This document shows, piece by piece, positions 7,838 through 15,892 of a stretch of DNA of 31,121 bases. The position numbers and the translations under genes were made by a program. The notes below the pieces were generated by a model, which did not search any database, was not told where the DNA came from, and saw nothing but the letters and a program-made list of their open reading frames with translations. Each line of letters starts with the position of its first letter. Position 1 is the first letter of the stretch. Origin of the DNA: a virus; IMG/VR virus record IMGVR_UViG_3300017991_001349, positions 1-31,121 of that record. One strand, given 5' to 3'.

Positions 7838-9667
7838 TTACTCCACAATGTACTGAGAACATCGGTCCTCTTTGTTTACTAATATACTATGCGCTGACGC
7901 GGATTTCAACCCCTCTTCATGCGTCACTAAAAACACCGTCTGTCCACGAAATACGTCGTTTAATAATGCGACTACGGATTCCGTACCGTCCGCATCCAGA
8001 CCGTCGAATATTTCATCGAGGAATACCTGTGCGAACGTACCAGCAGAGCGCACGGACATTAAGTCTCTGATAGCCAAGAGTACGCACAGATCAACGCGAG
8101 TCCTCTCGCCCTTACTCGATCCAGCGTATAGGTCCGCGCCATTGGGATTGACAACTTCCACAGCAAAAACAGTTCCCTCACCCTTCTCCTGCGCCGGATT
8201 GAAGCGTATCCGCGCACCGGGCATGAGATGGGATACATAACGCTTCACGGCCCTATTGAGGTCGGGAGCTACAGCGTCGAGAAGCAGCGCAGGTATCCCC
8301 TGCTTGGAGAATGCCTTTACCCAGTAGTGAACAGCAATAACTTCGGCGGCGGCTTCCTCCAAGTCGTCGAGCAGATCGGGCAACCGCGCCTTGCGGTCGT
8401 CTACTTCCGCCTGTCTGTCCTCTATCATGTCCACGTAAGGGTCCACAGGCGGCGGGAGCGCCTGTATAGTCTGCAACGCGGTTATATACGTGCGGTAGAA
8501 CGCGTCGCATATCTGCTGTGCTTTCCGAATAACAGCTTTATCCGGCGCCACGGGTTCGTCTCGTGATTCCAGCTTCGCACGCATTTTAGCCGCCTTATCC
8601 CGCAACGTATTGAGGGTATGGCGGGCCTTCTGCACGTTGGTTTCATGCTGCGTGATATTGTACTTCAAAGGCTTATCGTCAACGGCCAGGGACGAAGGCC
8701 AAGGTTGTCCGCACGTAGGGCATGTCTCCGGGTGCTTCCCTTCTTCGTACTTACGCAATTCCTCACGGGCGATTGTCAGTTGATCCTCGGTAGCGCGGAC
8801 TATGCCTCGTTGCTCACTAACAGCTTCGTCGGCGGCGGCGAGGTCCTGGGCTTGTGAGCCTACCCATTTCTCGTACTCCGCATAACGTTCGGCGTATTCT
8901 GCTTCTTCAGCAACGTGGGCTTCACGCACGCGGCACAATTGGTCCCTAGCGACCCCCCAGTCGTCAACGGAAGATGCTAGTGCGTGCCTCAGTTGACGTA
9001 ACCTCCCGCGCCAAACTCCAAGGTGCTGCGCCGACTTCTCCCGGAGAGATTCTATCTCCGATGTTGCGCTCTCTATCACCTCCTCCGCTTCCTGTACCGC
9101 CGTCCGCAGCTTGTGCTCTTCGTCAGACAGACGAGACACTTCCTTCGCGGCTATCTCCCGCGCCTTCAAGAAGTACCCGACGCCAATCAGTTCTTCCAAT
9201 ACCTCTTTACGCTGGGCGTCGCCTAGCTGGCAAAACGACGCGATGCCTTCCCCGCCAAACACTACCGAGTTAGTGAATAGCGTATGATCCATACCCAGCA
9301 GACTATTTATAGCCTCTTGCTTGCCCGTAGCCGTGCCACCCTTGAGGCCGGTAACGTCCAGCGTCGCACCGCCCGTACGCGTACGCGCCCGCGTGATCGT
9401 GTACGCTCGCGAGTCGTCGCGTAGGTCCTCGATACAAACGCTTACGCTACACTCACCGCGCTTGGCAAAACGATTCATAATCTTAGCCACGGGAATCCGC
9501 CGAAGCATCTTCCCGTAAAGACACCACGACAAGGCGTCGAGAATGATGGTCTTCCCGGCGCCGTTCTTGCCGTGGATAACGACTAATCCCGTTAGCTTGT
9601 CCAACGCCAAGACAACGTTCTCCACCCCCAAGAAGTTCTGTATGCGAATAGACGATATAGAAAACAT
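7838..9667 (-). CDS. SbcC/Rad50-like ATPase (T4 gp46-like)
   Basis: This subunit works with the neighbouring Mre11-like nuclease to process DNA ends for recombination-dependent replication. The 609-residue protein has Walker A GKNGAGKT near residues 33-40. Long coiled coils flank a zinc hook, CPTCGQPW, near the middle. The C-terminal head has an ABC signature-like SSKGERTRVDL and Walker B VFLDEIFDGLDADG. The signature lacks the canonical LSGGE, as is common in phage forms. The ATG at 9667 overlaps the stop of the gp47-like gene (ATGTGATG), so the two are translationally coupled; a GTG one codon earlier is also possible. A degenerate half-copy of the dispersed palindrome lies inside the gene near 7952-7964. 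Confidence 0.92.
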   Translation of the reverse strand: MFSISSIRIQNFLGVENVVLALDKLTGLVVIHGKNGAGKTIILDALSWCLYGKMLRRIPVAKIMNRFAKRGECSVSVCIEDLRDDSRAYTITRARTRTGGATLDVTGLKGGTATGKQEAINSLLGMDHTLFTNSVVFGGEGIASFCQLGDAQRKEVLEELIGVGYFLKAREIAAKEVSRLSDEEHKLRTAVQEAEEVIESATSEIESLREKSAQHLGVWRGRLRQLRHALASSVDDWGVARDQLCRVREAHVAEEAEYAERYAEYEKWVGSQAQDLAAADEAVSEQRGIVRATEDQLTIAREELRKYEEGKHPETCPTCGQPWPSSLAVDDKPLKYNITQHETNVQKARHTLNTLRDKAAKMRAKLESRDEPVAPDKAVIRKAQQICDAFYRTYITALQTIQALPPPVDPYVDMIEDRQAEVDDRKARLPDLLDDLEEAAAEVIAVHYWVKAFSKQGIPALLLDAVAPDLNRAVKRYVSHLMPGARIRFNPAQEKGEGTVFAVEVVNPNGADLYAGSSKGERTRVDLCVLLAIRDLMSVRSAGTFAQVFLDEIFDGLDADGTESVVALLNDVFRGQTVFLVTHEEGLKSASAHSILVNKEDRCSQYIVE

Positions 9668-10710
9668 CACATGACCTTCCGCAACAACCTCAAGCCGTGC
9701 TGCACAGCGCGTTTCCGGCTAACACCTGACGGCGGGGCGAACTGTTTAACGTAGCGCCGAATCATGTCGTCAGCGGATAACCCCGACAGCTTGATTCGCT
9801 CGGCAACTTCATCTTCCTTGTCAGCCACTTCCACTACCGCACGCGGATTGCGGTCGCGGACTTTCTTAGCGGCTTCCGGCGACTCTACTACCGCGTGTAC
9901 GTAGTCGTCCTCCGTAAACTTCTCGCTCCCAGTAGTCACCCGTACAAAACGCGGGGAGACGTCGTTGGGGACGCTAGTAAACTTGCGGAGGTTGTCAGTA
10001 TCAACGACGATATAACGCTTGTCCTCGCCAGCCTCTCCGAAATTGATCTGCAACAGGGAGCCTACATAGTCCACGCCGGGAACTACCTGTTGCGGCTTGT
10101 GGTAATGCGCCAAGTAAACGGGAGTCCGACAGTCTATAAACGGCTGCAGCGCCTCAAGGGGTATCGTCCCTGGAATCTCGATGTTTGAAGGACCTACCTT
10201 TCCGCCGACAACGCCAAGATGCCCCACCGCAAAAGCTACGGGCTGCGCCTTCGTGGCGAGTTCGACTACGCGGGCGACTACCTCCGGATCTTCCGTGTAG
10301 GGGATAAAACACACGCTCGCGTTACCAACGTCCGCGATACAAGGTCCTCGAATAACTCGGCAGTTGCTCGCAAACATCTCCAGACTGGTCGCGCCGTCGC
10401 CAGTAGGTGACATATCGTGATTGCCCACTAACAAGTAGGTATCGAACAGCATGGCGATTGAATTAATCACCGACGCAATTTCCGCGACGACGGGAATTGT
10501 CAAGGCTCTCCGATCATGGAACAGATCGCCCGCAATGATTATGTGCTCGACCTTGCGCTTGGTGGCGTCCTCCACAAGCCAGTCGAGGGCGTCCAGCGTA
10601 CACTTCAAACGTGAATTGATAGTACGCCCTTTATAGTCCTGCACCAAACGCGAGTAAGGACCGCCGAACGTATGCGCGTGTATGTCGCCTGTGATTGCAA
10701 TCTTAGTCAT
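9667..10710 (-). CDS. SbcD/Mre11-like nuclease (T4 gp47-like)
   Basis: A metallophosphoesterase-fold nuclease of about 347 residues that pairs with the gp46-like ATPase. Visible metal-binding motifs in order are GDIHAH at the N-terminus, AGDLFHDR, GNHD, a later GHLGV and AHYHKPQ. These are the phosphoesterase signature blocks of Mre11/SbcD. The ATG at 10710 is chosen because it puts the first strand (TKIAITGD) at the N-terminus and overlaps the upstream stop (ATGACTAA). An upstream GTG at 10749 would add 13 residues unlike the family. The ribosome site is weak, so coupling with the gene before it is likely. Confidence 0.92.
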   Translation of the reverse strand: MTKIAITGDIHAHTFGGPYSRLVQDYKGRTINSRLKCTLDALDWLVEDATKRKVEHIIIAGDLFHDRRALTIPVVAEIASVINSIAMLFDTYLLVGNHDMSPTGDGATSLEMFASNCRVIRGPCIADVGNASVCFIPYTEDPEVVARVVELATKAQPVAFAVGHLGVVGGKVGPSNIEIPGTIPLEALQPFIDCRTPVYLAHYHKPQQVVPGVDYVGSLLQINFGEAGEDKRYIVVDTDNLRKFTSVPNDVSPRFVRVTTGSEKFTEDDYVHAVVESPEAAKKVRDRNPRAVVEVADKEDEVAERIKLSGLSADDMIRRYVKQFAPPSGVSRKRAVQHGLRLLRKVM

Positions 10711-11155
10711 GGCGCGGCACCAGGGGGACGGCCTTTCCGCACTTGTCACAGATAGCCGTGCGAGTGACAGGCTTTACCGCCGCCACAGACGGCGTGCGGA
10801 AATACAACTTGCCAGTACAACCCTCCTGCTGACAATCCAGGCCGGTCGGCTCGCCTTGAGGCTTGGGGACGAGCGCGGACTGAGGAGGTTTCTCCAGCGC
10901 ATAGTACGGCTTCTGAGATACCGGCGTTTGATCGGGAGTGACAGAGGGCGCCGGTTCGCTAGGGCCAGCTTCTAGCTGGCGCTGTATAGCCGCGTCGTCG
11001 GGCGGCGGTACGTAGAAGTAGGCGCGGAAGTAGGAACGCTGCGCGACCCACTTCCGCGCCAGCTTTTCACTGGACACTACTCCCGCAACCTCATCGGGGC
11101 GCGAGAACGTAGTACCGGCGTTGTCCTCCATAAGTACATAACGCTTCTTAGCCAT
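10703..11155 (-). CDS. Hypothetical protein with C-terminal zinc-ribbon-like Cys pairs
   Basis: Unknown function, 150 residues. The first 50 residues look like a small folded domain (KKRYVLMEDN, then SEKLARKWVAQRSYFRAYFYV). A Pro/Gln-rich linker follows. The C-terminus has two Cys pairs, CQQEGC (about 107-112) and CDKC (about 136-139), that could bind one zinc ion. The ATG has GGAG 6 nt upstream, and the stop overlaps the start of the gp47-like gene. It sits between another small zinc-ribbon gene and the recombination nucleases, so an accessory role in DNA metabolism is plausible but not shown. Confidence 0.7.
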   Translation of the reverse strand: MAKKRYVLMEDNAGTTFSRPDEVAGVVSSEKLARKWVAQRSYFRAYFYVPPPDDAAIQRQLEAGPSEPAPSVTPDQTPVSQKPYYALEKPPQSALVPKPQGEPTGLDCQQEGCTGKLYFRTPSVAAVKPVTRTAICDKCGKAVPLVPRHD

Positions 11156-11164
11156 TGAACACTC

Positions 11165-11356
11165 CTACGGCATAGCGCCGGGCGTCCACTCGCAAGGAAA
11201 CCAAAGATCGGCATCGACTCCGATACCGCACTCAGGACAAGTCCAAAGAATGCCCACTAACACTCTGCGGCCACGTCGATTGGTACGTGTCGCCCGGTAT
11301 TCGCCAATCGCGTCTTCCTCGACCTCCGCCTTGCATTTAGGGCATAAATAACGCAT
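11165..11356 (-). CDS. Small zinc-ribbon protein
   Basis: A 63-residue protein built around two Cys pairs, CPKC at residues 5-8 and CPEC near 40-43. This is the classic zinc ribbon seen in transcription and replication accessory factors. It follows the FEN gene by 10 nt. Its ATG overlaps the dispersed palindrome at 11355-11371. The nearest GGAG is 13 nt from the ATG, farther than in most genes here, so initiation may be weak, coupled to FEN translation, or affected by a bound protein. The target is unknown. Confidence 0.7.
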   Translation of the reverse strand: MRYLCPKCKAEVEEDAIGEYRATRTNRRGRRVLVGILWTCPECGIGVDADLWFPCEWTPGAMP

Positions 11357-11371
11357 TAAACGACGTTTACT
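11355..11371. repeat. Dispersed palindrome, site 3
   Basis: The 13-bp core is perfect and the outer right arm has one mismatch (CGTTTACT). It bridges the stop codon of the FEN gene and the start codon of the small zinc-ribbon gene, overlapping both. Confidence 0.8.
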
Positions 11372-12473
11372 CCATGCGCCACTCGGCGGTAGCGCCCCTA
11401 AAATTCCCCACGATGAAACGGAGGTCAGCGCCGACTTGACGCATCTTGAATCGTCGCGTCACCGCACGCAAGCCGTCGAAGTCGATACGCCCGCGCACAA
11501 TGTCGCGCTCCTGGTTGAGAGAGCGAGCTACTAGCTTAGGTGTTAAGCGTAGGTCCATACAGAGCATATTAGCCAGCACTCGCGCCCGTTCATCATACAG
11601 CCGTTCCAGTATCTTACCCTTGCGCTCCATCGACGCAATATAGTCGATGAACTGCCAAGGCTTAACGAAGTTACCTCGCGATTCGATAGCCGCGTCGATA
11701 ACGTCCTGCGCCTTTTTCTCTCCGATGCCGTGAACGCCGGGAATCTTATCGCCCTTGTCTCCTACCATCGCCCGGCGTGGCAAGTAGTACCAATCGGGCT
11801 TGGTGATTAGTTCATCTGGATTCTTGAATACGCCGGGGCGAAAGAGACGTACGCGACCGTTGACAAGCTGGATCATGTCCTTGTCAGTAGTCACAATCAC
11901 TACGTCGTCGTCCTCGACCAAGTAACGCGCAATCCACGCTATAACGTCGTCGCCCTCCCACCCCGGCACGCGTATCGTGTTGATTCCAAGCATGGGGAGT
12001 ATTTCTTCGACCAAGGGTAGCTGCGCCCTGTATTCCTTCAGGAACTGCGCACGCTTTTCATCTTCTTCGGTCGGGGCGAGTCCTAAGCCAAACTCCATAG
12101 CGTGAGCGGCACCTGTCTTCTTGCTGGCTTCCTTCACGTAAGCCTTGAGCAAAGAGACGTGGCGACCTTGTGTTAGGCACTCTCGCGGAGTGCAACGGCG
12201 CGGGGCTAACAGGTCGTCCAGGCTATACTCGGTGTAGTACGATCCTGGCCGGTCTATCTTGTACGTCGGCACTAGCTCTCGACGGAAGTCGGGACGCCCC
12301 TCATCGAAAACTACAAAGATGCCGGTAAAGCCACGCCCGCGTATAAACGCGTTTAGGGATATAATCGAGCCGTGCAACGCACCTGTGTAAGTTCCATCAG
12401 GGGCTTGTAAGCCAAGATGGGTATGAGTTTGTCGCCCGACAAGATTATTCCCGTCAACAACGAGTACCGGCAA
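11367..12473 (-). CDS. 5'-3' exonuclease / flap endonuclease (T4 RNase H-T5 D15 type)
   Basis: Removes RNA primers and 5' flaps during replication. The 368-residue protein has the FEN layout: VLVVDGNNL at the N-terminus; FVVFDEGRPDFRRELVPTYK in the first third; GWEGDDVIAWIA and VIVTTDKDMIQLV in the middle; then the helix-hairpin-helix block GDKGDKIPGVHGIGEKKA. These supply the acidic metal ligands. The start is a TTG directly after the upstream TAG (TAGTTG). It is chosen because it alone gives the conserved first strand, and no ATG or GTG is available there. An even-spaced relative of the dispersed palindrome (TAAACGCGTTTA) occurs inside the gene at 12344-12355. Confidence 0.9.
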   Translation of the reverse strand: MPVLVVDGNNLVGRQTHTHLGLQAPDGTYTGALHGSIISLNAFIRGRGFTGIFVVFDEGRPDFRRELVPTYKIDRPGSYYTEYSLDDLLAPRRCTPRECLTQGRHVSLLKAYVKEASKKTGAAHAMEFGLGLAPTEEDEKRAQFLKEYRAQLPLVEEILPMLGINTIRVPGWEGDDVIAWIARYLVEDDDVVIVTTDKDMIQLVNGRVRLFRPGVFKNPDELITKPDWYYLPRRAMVGDKGDKIPGVHGIGEKKAQDVIDAAIESRGNFVKPWQFIDYIASMERKGKILERLYDERARVLANMLCMDLRLTPKLVARSLNQERDIVRGRIDFDGLRAVTRRFKMRQVGADLRFIVGNFRGATAEWRME

Positions 12474-13106
12474 CTACCGCTTACGGGGCTTACGACGTTT
12501 GCCCTTCCCGTTGGGCTTCGGCTTTGGGGAAGCGGCCTTCGCGGCGTCGCTTACCGCAACGTCTGCGGAAGTCTCAGCAGGCGGCTCTTCCTTGTCGCCG
12601 GAAGGACCTTCCTCGCCTTCCGGCTCTCCGAGCGGGGCATCGGCGTCGGGGCCTACCGAATCCTGCTTCGCGATGGTCGCCGGATCGACGTAATCCGGGT
12701 CGGACTCGACAGGTTCCTCGGGCTTCACGTCGTACTCACCGCTGTACTTGCCCACGCAAGGCGGATCGTCGTCCGCTACTACACCGCCGACAATATTGTA
12801 GCCCGCATCACCTAGCGCCTTGAATATTTTATTCCAGCGTTGCTTCTCACGCGCCAAGCCAACCTCGATTTCGGGAGTCTTTTCCGGGCCTTCCGTTTGG
12901 CCGACCTTGATGATAACCCCGAACATCGTCGCCACCATGTTATCGCCAAGCTGCATGAACGAATACATCTTGACGGCGTGTAGGTGATGATATTCCTTTT
13001 CCTTCACGGGCTGCACGCGGTTGGTCATGTACGTACAGACCGGCGTCATACTTCCTTCCCCTACAGTGGAAAGGAACTCGGTCATGTCGATAAAAGATAT
13101 AAACAT
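12474..13106 (-). CDS. Hypothetical protein with acidic linker and basic tail
   Basis: Unknown function, 210 residues. The first 110 residues look folded (MFISFIDMTEF at the start, later MVATMFGVIIKVGQ). A Pro/Glu/Asp-rich linker follows, and the C-terminus is strongly basic (KGKRRKPRKR). The ATG at 13106 is chosen over an earlier one because GGAG lies 8 nt before it; the extra 23 residues would run into the upstream spacer. The gene starts about 90 nt past one dispersed palindrome and precedes the FEN gene with no gap. A folded domain with acidic and basic tails suggests a nucleic-acid-associated phage protein, but nothing more specific can be supported. Confidence 0.7.
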   Translation of the reverse strand: MFISFIDMTEFLSTVGEGSMTPVCTYMTNRVQPVKEKEYHHLHAVKMYSFMQLGDNMVATMFGVIIKVGQTEGPEKTPEIEVGLAREKQRWNKIFKALGDAGYNIVGGVVADDDPPCVGKYSGEYDVKPEEPVESDPDYVDPATIAKQDSVGPDADAPLGEPEGEEGPSGDKEEPPAETSADVAVSDAAKAASPKPKPNGKGKRRKPRKR

Positions 13107-13195
13107 GTTACACACTCCGAAGAGAGAGAGGACAAGAAAATGACGGGCCGCGCGACTGAGCGCCGAAGGATTCACCAGCCGCGCGGCCTCACCGG

Positions 13196-13212
13196 ATTAA
13201 ACGTCGTTTAAT
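13196..13212. repeat. Dispersed palindrome, site 4 (17 bp perfect)
   Basis: ATTAAACGTCGTTTAAT lies in the 116-nt spacer between the ParB-like gene (its stop is 10 nt away) and the 12474-13106 gene. The remainder of the spacer, 13107-13195, shows no other clear signal apart from the GGAG ribosome site. Confidence 0.85.
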
Positions 13213-13222
13213 AAGACGGAGG

Positions 13223-14335
13223 TTATTCCTCTTCTTCCTCGCCTTCCTCTTCTTCCTCGCCTTCCTCTTCTTCCTCGCTGGACATCTCCGCGACCTGTTC
13301 TACCAAGCCCCCGAAGGCTTCCAAGAAGGAATTGTCGTCCAGGTCGTCGGGATGCTCGCACTCCCCGATGGACCACAGGCCGAAAGCGACGCCGTGCTTG
13401 AGACGCAACGCCATTTCTTCCTTGCCTTCTTCCTCGTAGTCCACAACGTCGCTGGTCATCAACAGCAACATCCGACGCACGTCCTTCATACCGCGCCGTA
13501 GCGCGATCTTGTCGCCGCTGGACCCCGGCGTCGGGCGCTTGGACTTGCCCTTACCGGCCTTGACGCCCTGCGCCTCGGCGAAGTCGTTCGCCAGTTCCTT
13601 GACCTCGCGCTCCGTGGCGCGGTCGCCGAGATCGGGCAGGACCGCCTTCTGGACTTTCGTGTCCAACTTCGTGACGGCAATCGCAGCTTGTTTGCTCAGG
13701 GTGCCTTCCGCAAGCCGCCGCTTGACTTCCCTCGGAGCATCGAGCAACGGAACGGACTTGCGGACCTTCATCGCGGAGCAACCACAAGCCGAAGCAACTT
13801 CCGCGAAGGACATTTCGTTCTTCTTGTCGCCGTCGCCGGTAAGCATACGGTTGAACGCCGCCGCTTCGTCGAGCGGCGGCAGGGCGTAACGAGCGTCGGT
13901 ACTGTTCTCCGACATCGCCAAGCCCAATGCGTCCAGGTCGTTGTCCATATCCAAGCGGACAACAACGGGGACAGCCTTGAGGCCAGCCGCTATCGCGGAC
14001 GCCTTACGGCGATACCCGCATAGGACTTCGTACTCACCGTCAACCGAGTTGCCCCTCTTGTCCTTCTTGGGACGCACAACCGGCGGCTGCAGAAGGCCCT
14101 TCTTCTTGATGCTCGCCGTCAGTTGAGAGATGTCGCCCAGGTCGGACCTGGGATTGAACTTCTTGATTTCGTGCAGGTTGTCGAGCGGCACTTCAGCGGC
14201 GATACCGATGTTCTTGCCCTTCTTGCCCGTACCGAACACGACGGCGGAGGGATCAGCCGCCTTCGTCTTTTCCTTCGTCGCGGTTGCGTTGCCCTGAGAC
14301 TTGGCTTTCGCCTTCTTGGCTTTCTTCTTAGCCAT
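13223..14335 (-). CDS. ParB/KorB-like DNA-binding protein
   Basis: A 370-residue member of the ParB/Spo0J family. The N-domain carries NPR at about 61-63, GLLQPPVVRP near 80-89 and CGYRRKASA near 106-114, the ParB box II region (usually GERR). This domain binds CTP in studied ParBs. A helix-turn-helix follows at about 175-195 (SFAEVASACGCSAMKVRKS), with a further helical region (REVKRRLAEGTLSKQAAIAV). The last 20 residues are almost pure Glu. Known ParB proteins bind palindromic sites for DNA segregation; KorB of plasmid RK2 also represses genes from many dispersed sites. No ParA is visible in the window. A promoter lies upstream and GGAG is 9 nt before the ATG. Site 4 of the palindrome family is just past its stop, so it is the leading candidate to bind these sites. 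Confidence 0.85.
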   Translation of the reverse strand: MAKKKAKKAKAKSQGNATATKEKTKAADPSAVVFGTGKKGKNIGIAAEVPLDNLHEIKKFNPRSDLGDISQLTASIKKKGLLQPPVVRPKKDKRGNSVDGEYEVLCGYRRKASAIAAGLKAVPVVVRLDMDNDLDALGLAMSENSTDARYALPPLDEAAAFNRMLTGDGDKKNEMSFAEVASACGCSAMKVRKSVPLLDAPREVKRRLAEGTLSKQAAIAVTKLDTKVQKAVLPDLGDRATEREVKELANDFAEAQGVKAGKGKSKRPTPGSSGDKIALRRGMKDVRRMLLLMTSDVVDYEEEGKEEMALRLKHGVAFGLWSIGECEHPDDLDDNSFLEAFGGLVEQVAEMSSEEEEEGEEEEEGEEEEE

Positions 14336-14394
14336 AACTGGATTCTCCTATACGCTGTACCGTGGGGGTGCCTCAATAGAGACTGAACTGAGAA

Positions 14395-14422
14395 ATAGTA
14401 AAGTAACGTTAATTGCTGTCAA
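14395..14422 (-). promoter_or_regulatory. Sigma70-type promoter for the ParB-like gene
   Basis: On the minus strand TTGACA (14417-14422) is separated by 16 nt from TACTAT (14395-14400). It sits in the 105-nt gap before the ParB-like gene and would give a leader of about 50 nt. The rest of the gap shows no clear terminator for the UvsX gene. Confidence 0.7.
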
Positions 14423-14440
14423 GTGCAAGATTGTTTTTGA

Positions 14441-15541
14441 TTATTCCTCCTCTCCATCATCATCGTCGATAGGGTCGCCAGTGGTGGAGACCAAAGCGTC
14501 GATCTCGTCCTTGTAGGATTCGTAAAAGTCTCCGAAGTCTTTCCGTAAGAACCTCTCTTTCGAGAGCGCGGGGATAGTGCGATATGCCCCACCCGCAGGC
14601 TTAATAATTTTCTCTTTCTTCAGGAAGTGAAAAAGACTAGCGGCGGGGTCGAAGCCTTTATCGAAGCCTAATATCAACTCGCAAGTCTGGTGCGGGGGCG
14701 CCATGCGATTCTTTATGGCTTCAATCGTCACTTTGTAACCGCTAACGGAGCCTTTGGCTGGGCCTTTCTCTTTGGACTTGTACATCTTCAGGGTGACAGA
14801 TACAAGATGATCCAGAGCGTTACCGCCTGGACGACTCCCCTTATCCCCAAACATAACCCCGATCTTCTCGCGGTACTGATTGAGGAAAAGGATCGTGCAA
14901 TTCGCCTGCTTCGCACGGAGGGGCAGCCAGGGCTGGACCCGCGATAGCATACGCGCGAGGGGCGAGTACGATTGGTCACTAGCCGACTTGTCAGCTTCGT
15001 CCTTCGGCATACACCCCGCAACCGAATCCCATATCACAAGCAGCTTGCAAGTAGGATCATCGGAGATCAGTTCTCGCCGGTCGGGGAATACCTCAAACTT
15101 GAGTTTATCAAACGCTTCATCGGCGCTCTCTACGGCGACGTGAAGGTAACGCCGGGGATCGAACCCCTCGTATCCCGTGATATGCTCTTCCTTCGTAGCC
15201 AACTCGAAGTCGAAATGCAAAACGTCTCCGTTGGCGGCTTGCCACGCAGGTATTATCGCCTCAGCAAGCGCAGACTTGCCCGCTGAGAACTTCCCCCATA
15301 GCTCGATACCCTTACCGACTGGGATTCCCTTGCCGCCAGATATAACGCGGTCCAGGGCGGGGTATCCACTCTTAACCCAGTCAGTGACTTGCGAGACAAG
15401 AGGCCCCTGACCGATTATCGATGCGGTCATTCCCTCGGCGTCCATAAAGTGTTCGCGCAAACGCATCATAGAATCCGGCAAGGTCTTCTGCCGTTGCCGG
15501 TGCGTAGACATCTTGGCCTTCTTTTTCTTCTTCTTAGCCAC
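14441..15541 (-). CDS. RecA/UvsX-like recombinase
   Basis: Forms filaments on single-stranded DNA and catalyses strand exchange. The 366-residue protein has Walker A GKFSAGKS at about 83-90, a Walker B strand LLVIWDSVAG, and an ILFLNQYREKIGVMFGDKG block typical of RecA/UvsX proteins with the SRPGGNALDH loop after it. The C-terminal tail is acidic. The start given is a GTG (VAKKKKKKAK reading) overlapping the end of the gene before it. An ATG ten codons later (15511) with AAGAAGG upstream is almost as good, so the true start is uncertain. It lies between the ParB-like and SSB genes. Confidence 0.9.
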   Translation of the reverse strand: MAKKKKKKAKMSTHRQRQKTLPDSMMRLREHFMDAEGMTASIIGQGPLVSQVTDWVKSGYPALDRVISGGKGIPVGKGIELWGKFSAGKSALAEAIIPAWQAANGDVLHFDFELATKEEHITGYEGFDPRRYLHVAVESADEAFDKLKFEVFPDRRELISDDPTCKLLVIWDSVAGCMPKDEADKSASDQSYSPLARMLSRVQPWLPLRAKQANCTILFLNQYREKIGVMFGDKGSRPGGNALDHLVSVTLKMYKSKEKGPAKGSVSGYKVTIEAIKNRMAPPHQTCELILGFDKGFDPAASLFHFLKKEKIIKPAGGAYRTIPALSKERFLRKDFGDFYESYKDEIDALVSTTGDPIDDDDGEEE

Positions 15542-15812
15542 GACGTTTGCCTTTCTTCTTGGGGCTTACCAAGTGCTTGACCACATCCTCTACGTCCTCT
15601 GCGCTCTCGCATTCCTCGACGCGTTCGATAAGATCAGTCTCCATCGCCAGGGCGTGACCGTAGAGCACGCGCAGGGCGCGCTTGGCTTCCTCCAAAGGCA
15701 CTTGCGTCGGGTCGAAAGTCACGGTAGCCGACGCTTTCACGTACGCCCCGCTGAATAAAGAAAGCGTGGGGCCAACCGAAAGCGTAACACTTTTCATCTT
15801 CTCAATAACCAT
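15534..15812 (-). CDS. Small hypothetical protein
   Basis: Unknown, 92 residues. The first half is predicted beta-rich (VTLSVGPTLSLFSGAYVKASATVTF); the second half is helical (LEEAKRALRVLYGHALAMETDLIERVEECESAEDVEDVV broken by a short turn), ending in a basic KKKGKRRG tail. It lies between the SSB and UvsX genes and overlaps the GTG start of the latter by 8 nt, so it is probably a recombination accessory protein. The ATG has a modest AGGTG upstream, and a half-copy of the dispersed palindrome (GTCGTTTATT) lies about 10 nt farther up. Confidence 0.65.
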   Translation of the reverse strand: MVIEKMKSVTLSVGPTLSLFSGAYVKASATVTFDPTQVPLEEAKRALRVLYGHALAMETDLIERVEECESAEDVEDVVKHLVSPKKKGKRRG

Positions 15813-15843
15813 AACGCACCTGTCGTTTATTGTAGGGGGACTC

Positions 15844-15865
15844 TCCCGGCCCCGAAGGGCCGGGA
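15844..15865 (-). terminator. Strong UUCG-loop hairpin after the SSB gene
   Basis: A perfect 9-bp GC-rich stem closes a TTCG tetraloop on the minus strand. It stands 27 nt beyond the SSB stop and 31 nt before the next gene. No T-run follows, so it may be an RNA stability or processing element instead of a true intrinsic terminator. Confidence 0.5.
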
Positions 15866-15892
15866 TGGTCTGAGACTACCGCGTGCGTCGGC

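Noticed and set aside
7948-7964. Further copy of the dispersed palindrome in the gp46-like gene
   Set aside because: Only the CGTCGTTTAAT half is good; the other arm has several mismatches.
12344-12355. TAAACGCGTTTA palindrome in the FEN gene as a tenth site
   Set aside because: It lacks the central base, so the half-sites are out of register by one; kept only as a related sequence.
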